Below are positions 42,775-54,379 of a stretch of DNA of 64,000 bases, in pieces. This DNA comes from Undaria pinnatifida (lineage: Eukaryota > Sar > Phaeophyceae > Laminariales > Alariaceae), in contig JABAKD010000026.1 of the NCBI GenBank assembly GCA_012845835.1, positions 9,038,558-9,102,557 of the forward strand, in the 5' to 3' direction. Every line of letters begins with the position of its first letter. Position 1 is the stretch's first letter. A program made the translations under genes and the position numbers. The notes under the pieces are model-generated. The model searched no databases. It was not told where the DNA came from and saw only the letters and a program-made list of their open reading frames with translations.

Positions 42775-43335
42775 CTACCAGACGACATTATACGCATTAT
42801 GTTGCATATAATTCAGTCGCAGCATACTTTTACTATGTTCTTCTGCCATCATGAGGGTTTGCATGTTGAACCTGGTGCAAGGCTCATATGAAGGCCTGCG
42901 GTCCCCGTTTTCAACTTGCGACACTCCCGGGATCTTTAGCCAACGACAATCCGAAGGGGAGCCTTGTTCATAGGGAAATAACCAAAAACGGTTATACCCG
43001 TTCACTGTTCTATCAAAAACAAGTGAAAAACGCACCCCACGGGCCGCGTGATGGGTCAACATAAAATCGTACCTGATTTTGATGGATAATGTCCCGGGCA
43101 TACCAGTAAAAGACCATTGTGCTTGGCTTTCACCCGTTTTTGGTATACACAAGCCAATCAGATGCCTTAATTTGTACTTCAAACCAATCACAGGTGATAA
43201 TTCATCCCCTCTATACGAACGCCACTGTAGCTGGGATGGAACGCCATCGTCGTGAAATAACAAGTAAAGGCCACGAGCCTCACAGCAGCTTCCACACTCT
43301 TCCACATTACACACCACGTCACCCTTGTCACACAC
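42775..43335 (-). CDS. unrecognised open frame of 186 codons
   Basis: A long minus-strand frame with varied composition: EECGSCCEARGLYLLFHDD, IGLKYKLRHLIGLCIPKTG, FSLVFDRTVNGYNRFWLFP and WLKIPGVSQVENGDRRPS. No family recognised. It could be an exon or a degenerate repeat; WLKIPG also occurs in a minus-strand frame at 33570, where it overlaps the hairpin, which argues for a repeat. Confidence 0.3.
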   Translation of the reverse strand: MCDKGDVVCNVEECGSCCEARGLYLLFHDDGVPSQLQWRSYRGDELSPVIGLKYKLRHLIGLCIPKTGESQAQWSFTGMPGTLSIKIRYDFMLTHHAARGVRFSLVFDRTVNGYNRFWLFPYEQGSPSDCRWLKIPGVSQVENGDRRPSYEPCTRFNMQTLMMAEEHSKSMLRLNYMQHNAYNVVW

Positions 43336-44389
43336 GTTGCTCTGTCCTTCCTCCTCCTCCTCCGACGTGGGAGCACCATGGCCACAAAAAACAGCTCGTT
43401 TGGCCCATCATACCTTCGTGTCGGCTGTGTTTGACAGCACGAAAACACCTCGTCCGGCTGCTCCGCGAGCGTATCTGGCAACCGGTGGCCATGTGTACAG
43501 GGCCTCCGGGAACGGGGGTGGGCGACAGAAGATTACTCCTGCTCCGGGGCGGCCGTGCCACCGAAGTCGAAGCCGAAGCCGAAGCAGGACCGATCACACC
43601 AGCTCGTAAAGTTCTTACTATCATGATCATATGATCATGCCCTGCTCGATTTTGGAGTGATGAAAACAGCAGTAGTACATGTTTGACGAGTGCTCTAATA
43701 CACGGTGCGTACCGTAGTATTATATGAATGAATGTAATCACATCAACGACTACTACATGCATTCCAATACCAAATACTTGGTGCACAGTTCACGCCTACC
43801 TTGTACGATTACACGTCGTATATTGCGTCAGCAGGCCCCGGAAACGAGAGGTTGATCGATGGGCCGTTGTGTGGCTCGTGGGGAGAGTTTTTGGCTTGGG
43901 TTTAGAGTGTACCCGTCCTTGAGAAAAGCCGGACGGGGTACACCCGTTTCGGCTGTTGCCCTTGTTTATAATGTACACCAGGAAAACGCACCCTTGCCAG
44001 CAAGGGGTGAACGCACCCTTGAAAACAAGGGGTGGGTGGAGAAACAAAAGCAAATCGCCAATCAACAAGAGATATGAAAACACGCGAGTACGACATATAC
44101 CGCTGTTAATCGTGCCGGTGAAGATCCTTCTAGGAGACGAGAAGTCGCCGCCGCTATTAGACCTTGCGAGAAGCCTAATGAGGCGTACTCCTTGTATCGG
44201 TGTGTCCGTGTGTCGCGCCTACCAATACTCCTACTGCCATAGCTCACGCTGGTATGATAATACTGGCATACAAATATTAAGCAGCTTGCAAAGATGAGTA
44301 TCGACCCTAAATTCGCCGAACTCATAGCTGACATCGTTACAATATACATATAAATATAATATCCTTCTCTTTTTCAGGGATTCGGTCAG
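43336..44389. other. stretch with three hairpins
   Basis: 43908-43945 is an inverted repeat around GTACCCGTCC / GGACGGGGTAC. 43989-44009 and 44014-44034 are two near-identical hairpins with stem CACCCTTG and loops CCAG and AAAA. The frames over 43380-43620 are ambiguous. Confidence 0.5.
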
Positions 44390-45090
44390 GAGTTTTTTTC
44401 GTCTCGGCCAAATAGCTTCGTTCGAGCGCCGGCTTCGGGGGGCGGCTCCAACGCCCCTCGCCGTGCCGTGTCCGTTCCGCACATCGACGTGAACGCGGAC
44501 GGATGCCGAGTGAGACAAGCGAGAATGTGCAAAAATACCGCATGTCGAGGAGGAATTCCGGACATTTTAGTTGTATATTAATGTCTGCTGCGCATGGATG
44601 ATTTACAAAATTTGCATCATTTCGAAACGGTAGTTGCTAATGTTTGGAATTTTGCGGTGGCATACTATCGAGCGTTTGTTTGGCTTGGCGTCTGCAGGGC
44701 TGGAGCGTTTGTTTGTTTTGCTTGACGTCTGCAGGGCTTGAACGAATGAAACACGTGAAAGTCTTCGGGGGGCGGCTCCAACGCGTAGAAGTCTTCGGGG
44801 AGCGGCTCCAACGCCCCTCGCCCTTCCTTATCCGTTGGGCACCTCGACGTGAACGCGGATGGATGCTGATCGAGACAAGGGAGAAGTAAAAAACATATTG
44901 TATTTTGAGGAGGTAATCTTGCGACTTCTGTTGTATCTTATAATAACGTCTGCAGCGTCTGGATAATTTCCAAAAATGGCATAATTTTCAAACGGATGGT
45001 AGTTGCTAAAGTGTTCAATTTTGCGGTGGTGTACTCTCGAGCGTTTGTTTTGCTTGACGTCTGCAGGGCTTGAGCGCGAGTTATTATACC
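44390..45090. repeat. two tandem units of about 370 bp from U head
   Basis: 44397-44750 and 44765-45090 both hold the U head block followed by GTAGTTGCTAA (44629, 44999) and GCTTGACGTCTGCAGGGC. 44760-44820 also has a 32-bp duplication of CTTCGGGG-GCGGCTCCAACGC. Confidence 0.75.
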
Positions 45091-46470
45091 AGTAAAAGGA
45101 GATCGCTCTAATTCGTCATTTTATATTATTGCGTTTGGTGCTGTTGAAGTGTTTCTCATTTCGAGCGTGCTTGGTCTGCACGTCAACCTGATATAGGCTC
45201 AAAATCTTCAGCAGGGGTTGTACAAGTGAAAAATGTGTATAAGTTCGTCGGGTGAATACGCACATGAAAAAATAATACCTGATAAAATATTAATTGGGTA
45301 CGTGCCAACAACAACGTACAACCACGATGGACAACCTACAAAAAGAAGTAAACAAATAACGCGCGAGCGATGACGTGCTTTTCGTAGACGAATATGCATA
45401 CTACGACATCTGCGAAAGGTTCCCTACGGCCGGCAACGAAGGCGGGGATACATCTTTATTAGGAAGAAAAATTAGACGGACACCCTTCACAAACAAATAA
45501 AAAAATCCCTAGATAACGTACATGATGCAAATGACTAGCCGAATTGCGACCGCGTAAATAATTGCGAGCTTAGTTAGTAGGCTTTGATCCAACAGGCCAA
45601 GGTTTTCTGCGCGACCTATTATGCAAGTAACTAGCCAAATTGCGGTTGTTTGGCTTGACGTCTGCAGGGCTTGAACGAATAAAACACGGGAAAGTGCGAG
45701 TAGTTGTGAAGAATGCGATGCAAGAAGATTAGAAAGGCTGCAAGACGAACATGATACGTCCAGAAGAACGCGCGTTATACCAGTGGTAGATCGCTCTAAT
45801 TCGTCTTTTTATATTATTGCGTTTGGTGCTGTTGAAATGCTTCTCATTTTGAGCGTACTTGGTCTGCACGTCAACCTGGAATAGATAGGCTCAAAACTGT
45901 TCTTTTGCGCGACCTTATTACGCAAAACTTCTGCAGCAGGAGGAGTTGTGAAGAATGTGCATAACTTCGTCGGGTGAATACGCACATGAAATAATATTAT
46001 CTGATAAAATATTGATGGGATACGCGCCAACAACAACGTACAACAACGATGGACAACCTACAAAAAGAAGTGAACAAATAACGCGCGAGCGATGACGTGC
46101 TTTTCGTAGACGAATATGCATACTACGACATCTGCGAAAGGTTCCCTACGGCCGGCAACGAAGACGAGGATACAACTTTACTATGAAGTAAAATTAGACG
46201 GACACCCTTCACAAACAAATAAAAAAATCCCTAGATAACGTACATGATGCAAATGACTAGCCGAATTGCGACCGCGTAAATAATTGCGAGCTTACTTAGT
46301 AGGCTTTGACCCAATAGGCCAACGTTTTGTGCGCGACCCATTGCGCAAGTAACTAGCCAAATTGCGGTTGTTTTGCTTGACGTCTGCAGGGCTTGAAGTA
46401 ATAAAATACGGGAAAGTGCGAGTAGTTGTGAAGAATGCGATGCAAGAAGATTAGAAAGGTTGCAAAACGA
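45091..46470. repeat. two tandem units of about 690-720 bp
   Basis: CGCTCTAATTCGTC starts at 45104 and 45792; CTGCAGGGCTTGAA at 45662 and 46384. Each unit runs through CAACAACAACGTACAAC and CTAGATAACGTACATGATGC. The copies are very similar, so the duplication is recent. Confidence 0.85.
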
Positions 46471-46825
46471 ACAAATCTCGGCCTCAGTATGCGATTCGCG
46501 GAACTGGAATTCTCGGTCAAATAGCTTCGTTCGAGCGCCGTCTTCGGGGGCGGCTCCAACGTCCCTCGCCCTGACGTATCCGTTCCACACCTCAACGTGA
46601 ACGCGGATAGACGCTGAGCGAGACAAGCGAGAAGTGCGCTTTATTTTTGAATTTGGGCGGTATACGCCCGAGATATTTTCGGATCTTGGCATATGTAGAG
46701 CTTGAACGAATAAATAAGGGACAGCATTTCCAGATTGGCATCTAAATTACTTCCCGACCACGCTTTTTTCATGGCCGCCTCCAAGCGCGTGCCCTATCGT
46801 AGCCACTACTGCTGTGTTGTTTCCT

Positions 46826-47100
46826 TTCGACTCAGTGGGTATAGTGTTATATAACCAACGAAGGATGTGTCGTGAGTACGATTCTCACCCAGATCATATT
46901 TGGTATTCAGGAGCGTGCGCGCTGGAGACGTTTTGAATGGTTATGATAGTTGCTAGTGTTCTGAGTACGACAAACTGTAGTACGTGGAGAGAGGATAGCC
47001 CCGGAAATCGCGCTTACGAAGTCGATGATAATTAATTAACGAACTGGAAAACATATTTGGTTGGTTTTTTGCATAACCCACTGATGTGAGTGTTACTGAG
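46826..47100 (+). mobile_element. SINE-A copy 3
   Basis: Head CTCAGTGGGTATAGTG, box B-like GAGTACGATTCTCACC, core GCGTGCGCGCTGGAGACG ... AATTAATTAACGAACTGG, tail GCATAACCCACTGA, the reverse complement of the head. Confidence 0.75.
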
Positions 47101-47109
47101 TCAAGTGAC

Positions 47110-47255
47110 AGCAGTGGGTAGTGCTGTGTGTCGTGCGTTCGACCCTTACCGACTTAATGCTTGTCTTCAAGCGTGCGCGCTGACGACATTATGAATGGTT
47201 ATTTTGGCAGTTTAGCATATATATGTAGTGGCACTACTCACTGAGCTACTGAGTC
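47110..47255 (+). mobile_element. SINE-A copy 4, internally deleted
   Basis: Head GCAGTGGGTAGTGC, box B GTGCGTTCGACCCTTACC, a shortened core to GTTATTTTGGCAG, tail GCACTACTCACTGAGCTACT. Followed after a 17-nt spacer by a new head (ATAGCTCAGTGGGCAGTGC), as at 14655-14710. Confidence 0.7.
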
Positions 47256-48249
47256 AAGTGATTAAGTATAGCTCAGTGGGCAGTGCTGTAGCATTTCTCG
47301 GTTAAATCACTTTGTTCCAAGGCCGCCGTCCAAGCGAGAAGCGCGCAAAATTTTGAATTTTGAACGGTACTCTCCAGTTATTCTTCGGACCTTGACGTAT
47401 GTAGAGGTTGATAAAATAAACTTGGCAAGACATTACTTCCAAATTGGCATAATTTTTTGTGCCAAAATAAATAATAAAATTACTGTAAAAAAATCCCCAT
47501 GGTACTGCGGTAGGTATCATAGTAGTGAATTTGCTTTATTGAATTTCGGTAGGTACACGTACATACATGGGTATAGACGTGGCAAGCGCACGCATGACTA
47601 AACGAGGAGGAGGAGGTAGTAGTTATTACGATTACTGCGCCAGGAAAAGCCACACAGCAGCATTGCGAGTGGCTGCGTCCCCGGGGCCTCGAGGGTTGTA
47701 TTTTACAAGTTCCTTCTCCTGTTGCTAAGCTGCGCCACACGAAGGTGGTGGTAAGTAGACAGAAGGATGGCGTGCTTTGTTGTTGCTGTGGTCCCTGACT
47801 CCGTTGCTGTGATTTTTGCCGGTCAAGTGCAAGCGGTCGTGTGTTGTGCGTAACTGACCAATAAGTTTGTGTTGCTTCGTACTTGACGTGCTCCTTGTTG
47901 CTACTGATTGCTGATTGATCATCTCTTCTAGTGATTTATTTATTTATTGTTTGACACACTTCTACTTTTCAGCTTCTGGACATACAAGCCGTGGTCACAG
48001 GTGTCGTCCTTCCCTTCCCCCCCCGGTTATTGCCTTCATTTTTTTTGGCGCATAGGGTTCAGCACCCACTGATCGTCGAGTTTTCATCGAGTGTTGCTAA
48101 CTCACGCTCTCGCGCTTTCCGCAAGTCAATTAGTGCACGAGACGAAAAATTGTACGAGTACGCACTCGGGGGGATTCAAAATCACGAAGCTGACCTATAC
48201 CAGGCTCGAGGATATAACCTGATACGCCACCGGGGCAGTGAGTGATATA

Positions 48250-48600
48250 GAGCCGATCGCCCCGGTGGTCTAGTGGGGTTACACTCGAATACTACTATTA
48301 ATACCAACATTAGTCCTTCAGTTTAATAACCACCGTTGTGAGCTTTGTTGGCTTTATTTATTAGCAGAAATAAATGAGAAAAAAAGGACCAACTAACTGC
48401 TGAAATCGCCTAGCAGCGTCGGTAGGTACAAATCAACGCGAATCGACGAGGGAAGAAAATGCTTAGCTCTTCTCGCGATAAAAATTAGGGCAGGTGCCGT
48501 AGTGGGGAGGGGGGAGAGGAGCCCGCTATATGACCTCAGGTCTAAGTTAAACTCCTAAGAGGGCGAGGGTAATGCGAGCATCACAATGAATGGGATGGGA
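48250..48600 (+). mobile_element. SINE-B copy 3
   Basis: GCCCCGGTGGTCTAGTGGGG head (box A) and a decayed box B (CAGTTTAATAACCACC). The body matches the other copies through CGCCTAGCAGCGTCGGTAGG. Confidence 0.7.
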
Positions 48601-49072
48601 AAAAGAAAAGAAGTGAATTGTATTACTGCTGCTGTAATAGTACGATAGCCAAGCAAGTTGCACCGATCGACTCGATCTGGGCTGACTGCTGTCGTATTAT
48701 GCAGAAAGGTCCATGTACAACTTTTCTAACCACACGCAGCGGACATGGTCAGTCACCTTACTGGCCCGGGATGCTTGATCGAGCTAAACAATCGTAAGAA
48801 ACGTACTCGACACGTTTCGTCGCCAGACTAAAGGGTCTGTCGGCGTGTGCTCGGATATATCCGATCGAAATCTGATGAATGAAGCTCGGGATCGAATTCA
48901 CATAACAAACGGTAGTAGCTATTATTAGTAGTGCATTTATATGATTGTTAGTCTATACTCTTGGCATTACCTTACATACTGCACGCGCAGACTATGATTG
49001 TGTGTGGTGACTTTTTTTACTCTACCAAGTATTGAATCGAACAATTCGAAGTGCTGCCCTGCCCTACCCGAA

Positions 49073-49104
49073 GCATGTGTGCCGGCGTATGCCGGCACAC
49101 ATGC
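49073..49104. repeat. terminal hairpin of U3
   Basis: A perfect 14-bp stem with loop GTAT. Relative to the U2 hairpin, two stem pairs have changed on both strands (G-C to T-A and C-G to T-A), keeping the pairing. Confidence 0.85.
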
Positions 49105-49425
49105 GGAGCCCTTGTTTTTATTAAATATGTGTACCTGGCCTGGTTATAATGCTGCACGTACTGCTCGTGGCTCGTGCAAGTTTTTCATTTTGAACATTAG
49201 CTATCTTGAGCCCGCGGATTAGATTACTGTGTATCGCGATGAAACAGCGCCCAAAACACAACTGCATATCAGGTATGTAGGTTTTTCACTTTTACGTTCC
49301 AGCTTCTGGACAAGCCGTGGTCACATGTGTCGTCCCTTCTCCGCCCCGGTTCTTGCCTTCAGTTCTTATCGCGCATAGGGTTCAGCAATCCTTTTGCTCG
49401 TCGATGTTTCATCGAGTGTTATATA

Positions 49426-52400
49426 CAGCCCCAAATAGAGCAGGCCGCACGCAACGCTGAACCCTGAATCCGTACTGTTCCGTACCATGGTATGTACCAG
49501 ACTCGAGTATAACACGGAAGGTAACCGACAGCAAACTACTGTAGTAATCGGAGGAGCGCCCAGTAGTGTAACATATCATGGTGCATACACACCTGGTATA
49601 GCACTACTACCCACAGTGTAATAGTCACTCGACTTCATAGGTTAGTGGGAAGGTACTGCACGCTCGGGCTCGACGAACCTCTCTGACTATGATAGCACTG
49701 ATCTCCGGGACGCTCCCGTCGCCACGGAATGCTCTGGGATCTGAGAACCAAATACCGTTTGAGTTGGGCGGAGAAAAAGTGACGACTCGATGCATGTTGT
49801 CTGATGCCTGCTGGGCTTGTACCCCCACATGTCATGTTCAGAACAAGCCAAGTCAGCAGCGGACGATCTACTCACCTAAGGTTAAATACTCCTACACGAT
49901 ACGCCAAAACGACGGCCATAGAACCTCACCCTCACGACGGCCTTGGATGCCACGGAGGGCTTGCCTATAGCGCCGGCCAGCCGTGGCAGGACTCTGGAAA
50001 GGACAGCCCCTGAAGCTGAAGTGTGACGACCTGTCATGCCGGCAATGAAACGATGGCGGGGCGCGAGATTGTCGTGCTGTCTTTCGCGTAGTCACTTCTC
50101 GCATTGTTGTTTGGTGTAACCTACCTACAGTCTAGTCTTTTCACTGCACTGCTGAGACGAAGTTCGTACACCTGTGGCAGTCTGGAGATGCAAAACAATG
50201 GAAGCTCGTACGCTGACCTCGTTCGAGATCGACAACACGTTGTTAACAAAATAAGAAAGCTGAGCTCCTAGGGGTGTTGCAACTTACCTTGTGGGGTAAT
50301 GAGCCTAAGCGAGGATCGCCACATGGTCGCTGCTGATTCACTTTGTGTGAGAGTTCAACACACCTGGAGAACATGCCCGACGTTCCTCTCGTTTCTCGTT
50401 CCTCCATTTCGGGGAGTGCGTAGTGACTGGCAGGCTTTCAAAATATGGAAGACGGGGACGCAGACGTGATGTTTTATCCAATCATATTGTGCGGGAATGT
50501 GGCTTTCTACCAATCATCTCGCGAAGATATCGAAGCGACACATTATTCACCGATTTCTGCGCGTGCTAAGTGCTCAGTGCTTGAGGCTAAAGACTCTAGA
50601 GCTCGGATGCTGGAACCGGAACGACTGAAACACCCCTGAGGCGTGCCTGAACTTATTTCGACCTAGTTGGAACGGTTGGAATGGAACGAGGCTGTGCGTT
50701 TTCGTTTGTTCACATTCCAATCTCTCTTATGTCCGAAGTAAAACTGGGCAAGCGACCCGAACAGATCTGAGCACAACTGACTTTTGCGGCGGGACCGTGC
50801 AGCTCGAGTCTAGGGCAGAGGTACCATCACGTGGGCAGGGATTGCTCCTGACACAAAGCACAACTTCATACGCAAAATAAATCTCAAGGTAAGCCTCACA
50901 GACGACGGTGCTAGCTGTCCAGGTGGCACCGTCGGGACAGATCTACAAGTTGTGATATTGCCCTCGTGGCTCGACGAAGGCGACCGAAACCTTTACGAAC
51001 ATCGGTTCCACACTTTGCCAGAATATAATAAAAATAAAAATAAATTTGTGTCGATACCAAGTCGATACTCATCTTTGCAAGCTGCGTGATACCCCATTTC
51101 AGGATCTACTATAATCATATTTCCTGTAGCTGCTTCCGGCCCATGAGGAACACACATCCAATGCCCACTCAGTCTTGGTCCATCAACCAGCTACAACGTA
51201 GCAAATCCAATGCCTGCTCCGATGGATTATGTCCCGACCGGTGGACCACGACCTCCTTCTGTTCCTGCGACGTCCACACCAGCAGCATGACCTGCTGCTG
51301 CGATACCCGCACCTGCTATAACAGCTGCTGCAACGCCTGAAACTGCTCACGGTCTTTCATCCGAAGAGAACGAAGATAACGCTCTACCTGGTAGTTCGCT
51401 TTTTTTTCGTGGCGGCTTCCCATGCCGCTGCAGCAGCAGCAAGCTTCATTGTTGGTTCGACAACGACACCCACAAATTTGAACGTCACTAGACTACAGGT
51501 TTCGGCTAAAATATGTATTATGGATATTGTGGTATACCCCAGCACGGTGGCAGAGAGGCTGTGTCCCCGACGCTAGTCGGGTTGGTGACACTGTGCAGTG
51601 GATAGCCTGGAAGACTCGAGTGCTTCCGTGTTGAGGAGAAGATGTAAAGAAGTTGTAAATACTGGCGCTTATGTGGCCAACACACACAGATAAACCGCAG
51701 ACTATAGACTATATACGCACGTTACATACCAACCGACACATAACAGATCTACGATGATCTACGACGTACAAGTGCAGTGCTACTGAACTTTGACTCATAC
51801 TGGCTATGTGCTAACATTTCCATAACAAGATGCCCCCTGTCTGGCCCTGCTTCGCGAAGTACGTGTTCACCGGCGGTTTTCTCTGGGCCGAACCATGGCG
51901 AGAACGTCAAATAATTGCTGTCTGAAGCCCGGAGAAGGCAAGGAGTGTCCCCTGTGCACTCATAATTGTCCGAAGGCTTTGACAAGACATTGCAGAAGGA
52001 CGACGACGCAAAGTGGAAGTTGGTTTTCGCTGCGACCAGGTGATCAGCACAAGCAACGAGTCAGCGCGCAGAGGAGAGGCGTTCGTCGAGGCATCAGGTG
52101 GGTAGTTGTGAGGATCGCGCTTTTAATTATTGTGAGAAAGAGGGGAAGAGTTTCTTGGCTGGACACAAAATACTCTTGACGGGGATGCAAGTTGTGTATA
52201 TAGTCTACTTCGTACAATAATATAGATGTACGAGGTACATTAGTGTGTAGTATAGAGTCTAGTCTATAGCGTAGATGTCGTTCCGATATAAGGTCGACTA
52301 AACTTGCATAATCTGTCATGTTGTGCTATAAATAAAATATAGGAGTTTTTTTTATTAGTTGCTATTTTGTTTCTGTTGTTGAATTGTGATATATACTATA

Positions 52401-53149
52401 GTCTATATTTTTCCTTTCTTCTTTTCTTTCGTTTTTCTTGCTTGCCAAGCAAAGAGGCAGCATCGCCACAGCGGAGAGCGTAGTAGTTGCAGCGTGGGGA
52501 GAGGAAAGGCTGGGCATCGCGTGGGTAAGCAAACGCCATAACAGCGAGGACGAGAGGGTCGGGGTTGGGATGGGCTGGGCTGGGACGACTGAACGCAGCT
52601 ATTGAAAACCAAGGCATGCACCGAAACGATAAACAATAAATACATTGGTTTACTATGACTGTCTTACAGCAGTTTGTGATCACATAATTTTTTATTTTTT
52701 CATCATTGGATGAGGAATCAGCACGGACAATGGGTGTACTGATTTCGCTGGGTAAAAATAATGAATTTAACAACAAATTGTTGATTTGAATTTCATCACA
52801 ATATCATATATTACATCTATAGTACTGCTGTATACAACAGAGGGCAATAGAGTAGCGAAGAAGGTATACGACACAAGAAATATCATAATACTAAGAGATG
52901 TATACGACGACAGACTGCTGGAGGGGTCCTAAATAGTTGAATTCCTGGTAAAACTGCTGCTTGCTAATGTGCATTGCAATTGTTTAAAAGTTATATACCC
53001 GGCATTAAATAAAAAATGATAACTTCAATGATCTGCTTGGTGCTTCGTACTGTATAGACAAGAAACAGCTGATGATACTATGATATGCATCCAATATTTC
53101 CTTCTAATACCCGTTCATGACAATATTTCTCAACACTCCTGTGGCACAG
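49426..53149. other. stretch without recognised genes
   Basis: Mildly protein-like frames occur at 49689-49970 (plus), 50445-50639 (plus), 51130-51420 (plus, Pro/Ala-rich with a stop) and 51985-51749 (minus, with GEHVLREAGPDRGHLVMEM). None has a motif or convincing splice sites. Some could be upstream exons of the membrane protein at 53150. Confidence 0.35.
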
Positions 53150-53717
53150 GTCACGGTGCCGTCGACATCGAGTCAACAGCGCGATCATCATGTGGGCGGC
53201 GCTTCGTCAGAGTCCCCACCCCCTTTCTGCAAGACGCTGGCTGGGAAGGGTGGTTCTTCTCTCGTGGAGGGCTTTAGCCACTCAACCGTCCTCTTTGACG
53301 AACAGCCAGAGATGAAGCACGTACGCGCGAAGGCGATACGAAGCCTTGTTGCAAAGGCGCAGGCTTTCGTTGAAGGAGATTTAGGGTATATAGTCTATAA
53401 GAGTGTGGTGCTCGTGAGACGTGATAGGCCACAACATGTGAATGAGCAGCTGCATTCTCGTCAAGGTCGTTTAGGGGGCAGTATACACAGCAGCAGTTGT
53501 TGTTTCTTAGGGCAGTTTGTTGTTTGGTTCTGCTTGCGTTCTGTCCGGAGTATACTTTACTCTGGCGCTGGCAGCAGCAACAGCGGGCTGTGCTTGGTAT
53601 GCAGCGATACGTTTGATTTATAAACCATCTTCAGTTTTCGTTCAGTATGCATATCGCGAGTATCGAATCCGTTTTTTTCCTCGCCTGTTGTTGTTTTTGC
53701 TGCAAAACAAACTGTAA
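53150..53717 (+). CDS. unrecognised membrane protein, last two exons
   Basis: Exon 53150-53385 follows acceptor GGCACAG and reads CKTLAGKGGSSLVEGFS, VLFDEQPEMKHVRAKAIR and AQAFVEGDL, ending in phase 2 at donor GTATAT (53386). Exon 53516-53717 follows TTAGGGCAG and completes a Gly codon, then reads LLFGSACVLSGVYFTLALAA and AWYAAIRLIY, a strong membrane helix, and a basic tail to a TAA. The phases fit, which supports the join. The upstream part of the gene was not found, and no family was recognised. Confidence 0.5.
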
Positions 53718-53749
53718 ATCGATCTTCTGCGGCTTTTTATTTGCACAGG

Positions 53750-53905
53750 TTACACGCGGGCCGGCCCGTGTCTCGGCCAGTAAATGTGGGTTGGTTGCCT
53801 CGCATGGGCAGGGTGGACGTCAAAGTCGTCATAGTAGTACTTACCGCACATAACATACGATGAGCCGCGGCCTGGGCCGGCCCGCAAAAGCGCGTGGGCC
53901 ATCTC
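53750..53905. repeat. GGCCC-rich satellite, left part
   Basis: Contains GCGGGCCGGCCCGTG and a 100-bp unit CATGGGCAGGGTGGAC ... CGTGGGCCATCTC that recurs just after the copia element at 59795-59900. The element inserted into this array. Confidence 0.75.
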
Positions 53906-54340
53906 TGTTAAATGTAGCTTATATCAATAAATAGTGTGGTACTCGGGATATTACGGGATGTACGGTAGCCCAGTAATAATATTTGGAAAGTCTGTTGGCT
54001 AAAGCGAACGGGACATTGCGGGGTATCTGCCATAGTGAGAATGGTTACATTGTGGCCAGTTGATGGTCAGTGTATTTGTGGTTTGGGGAGGTACGGGGGA
54101 TCATGGTTCGTGGGCGAGCGTGGTGGGGAGCAGCGTTTGCCCCCCTCCATCTCACTCTTCCCTACACCCACCTCTCCCCGTGTTCTCTTCGTTTTCGCTT
54201 GGGTACTGCTGCGATACTCAAGACATAAACACCATCGTCTTTTATCTCGGGCATACTGCAGAGGGCAGTACTTTGTCTAAGCACACAGCTCGGGGCTGTT
54301 GTTGCTACTCCATCTCCTGAACATCTCTGTCATTGAATAC
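53906..54340 (+). repeat. 5' LTR of the full-length copia element
   Basis: Starts TGTTAAATGTAGCTT and ends CATTGAATAC; the 3' copy starts TGTCAAATG and ends ATTGAATAA. The start is canonical TG but the end lacks CA. Confidence 0.9.
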
Positions 54341-54379
54341 GTTAACGAAAAGTTCGAACTTGACGGTGGTTGATCTGAG

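Larger units (their letters stand above)
46470..49115. repeat. composite repeat U, copy 3
   Basis: Head block at 46478-46635, SINE-A pair 46826-47255, CCCCATGGTA block near 47500, GATTGCTGATTGATCATCTC near 47905, SINE-B 48250-48600, terminal hairpin 49073-49104. The order matches U1 and U2 apart from the missing parts noted there. Confidence 0.7.
47965..49425. repeat. direct repeat pair of about 135 bp
   Basis: 47965-48100 and 49292-49425 share CAGCTTCTGGACA-AAGCCGTGGTCACA and GCGCATAGGGTTCAGCA ... TTTCATCGAGTGTT. One copy is inside U3 and one beyond it. Confidence 0.7.
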
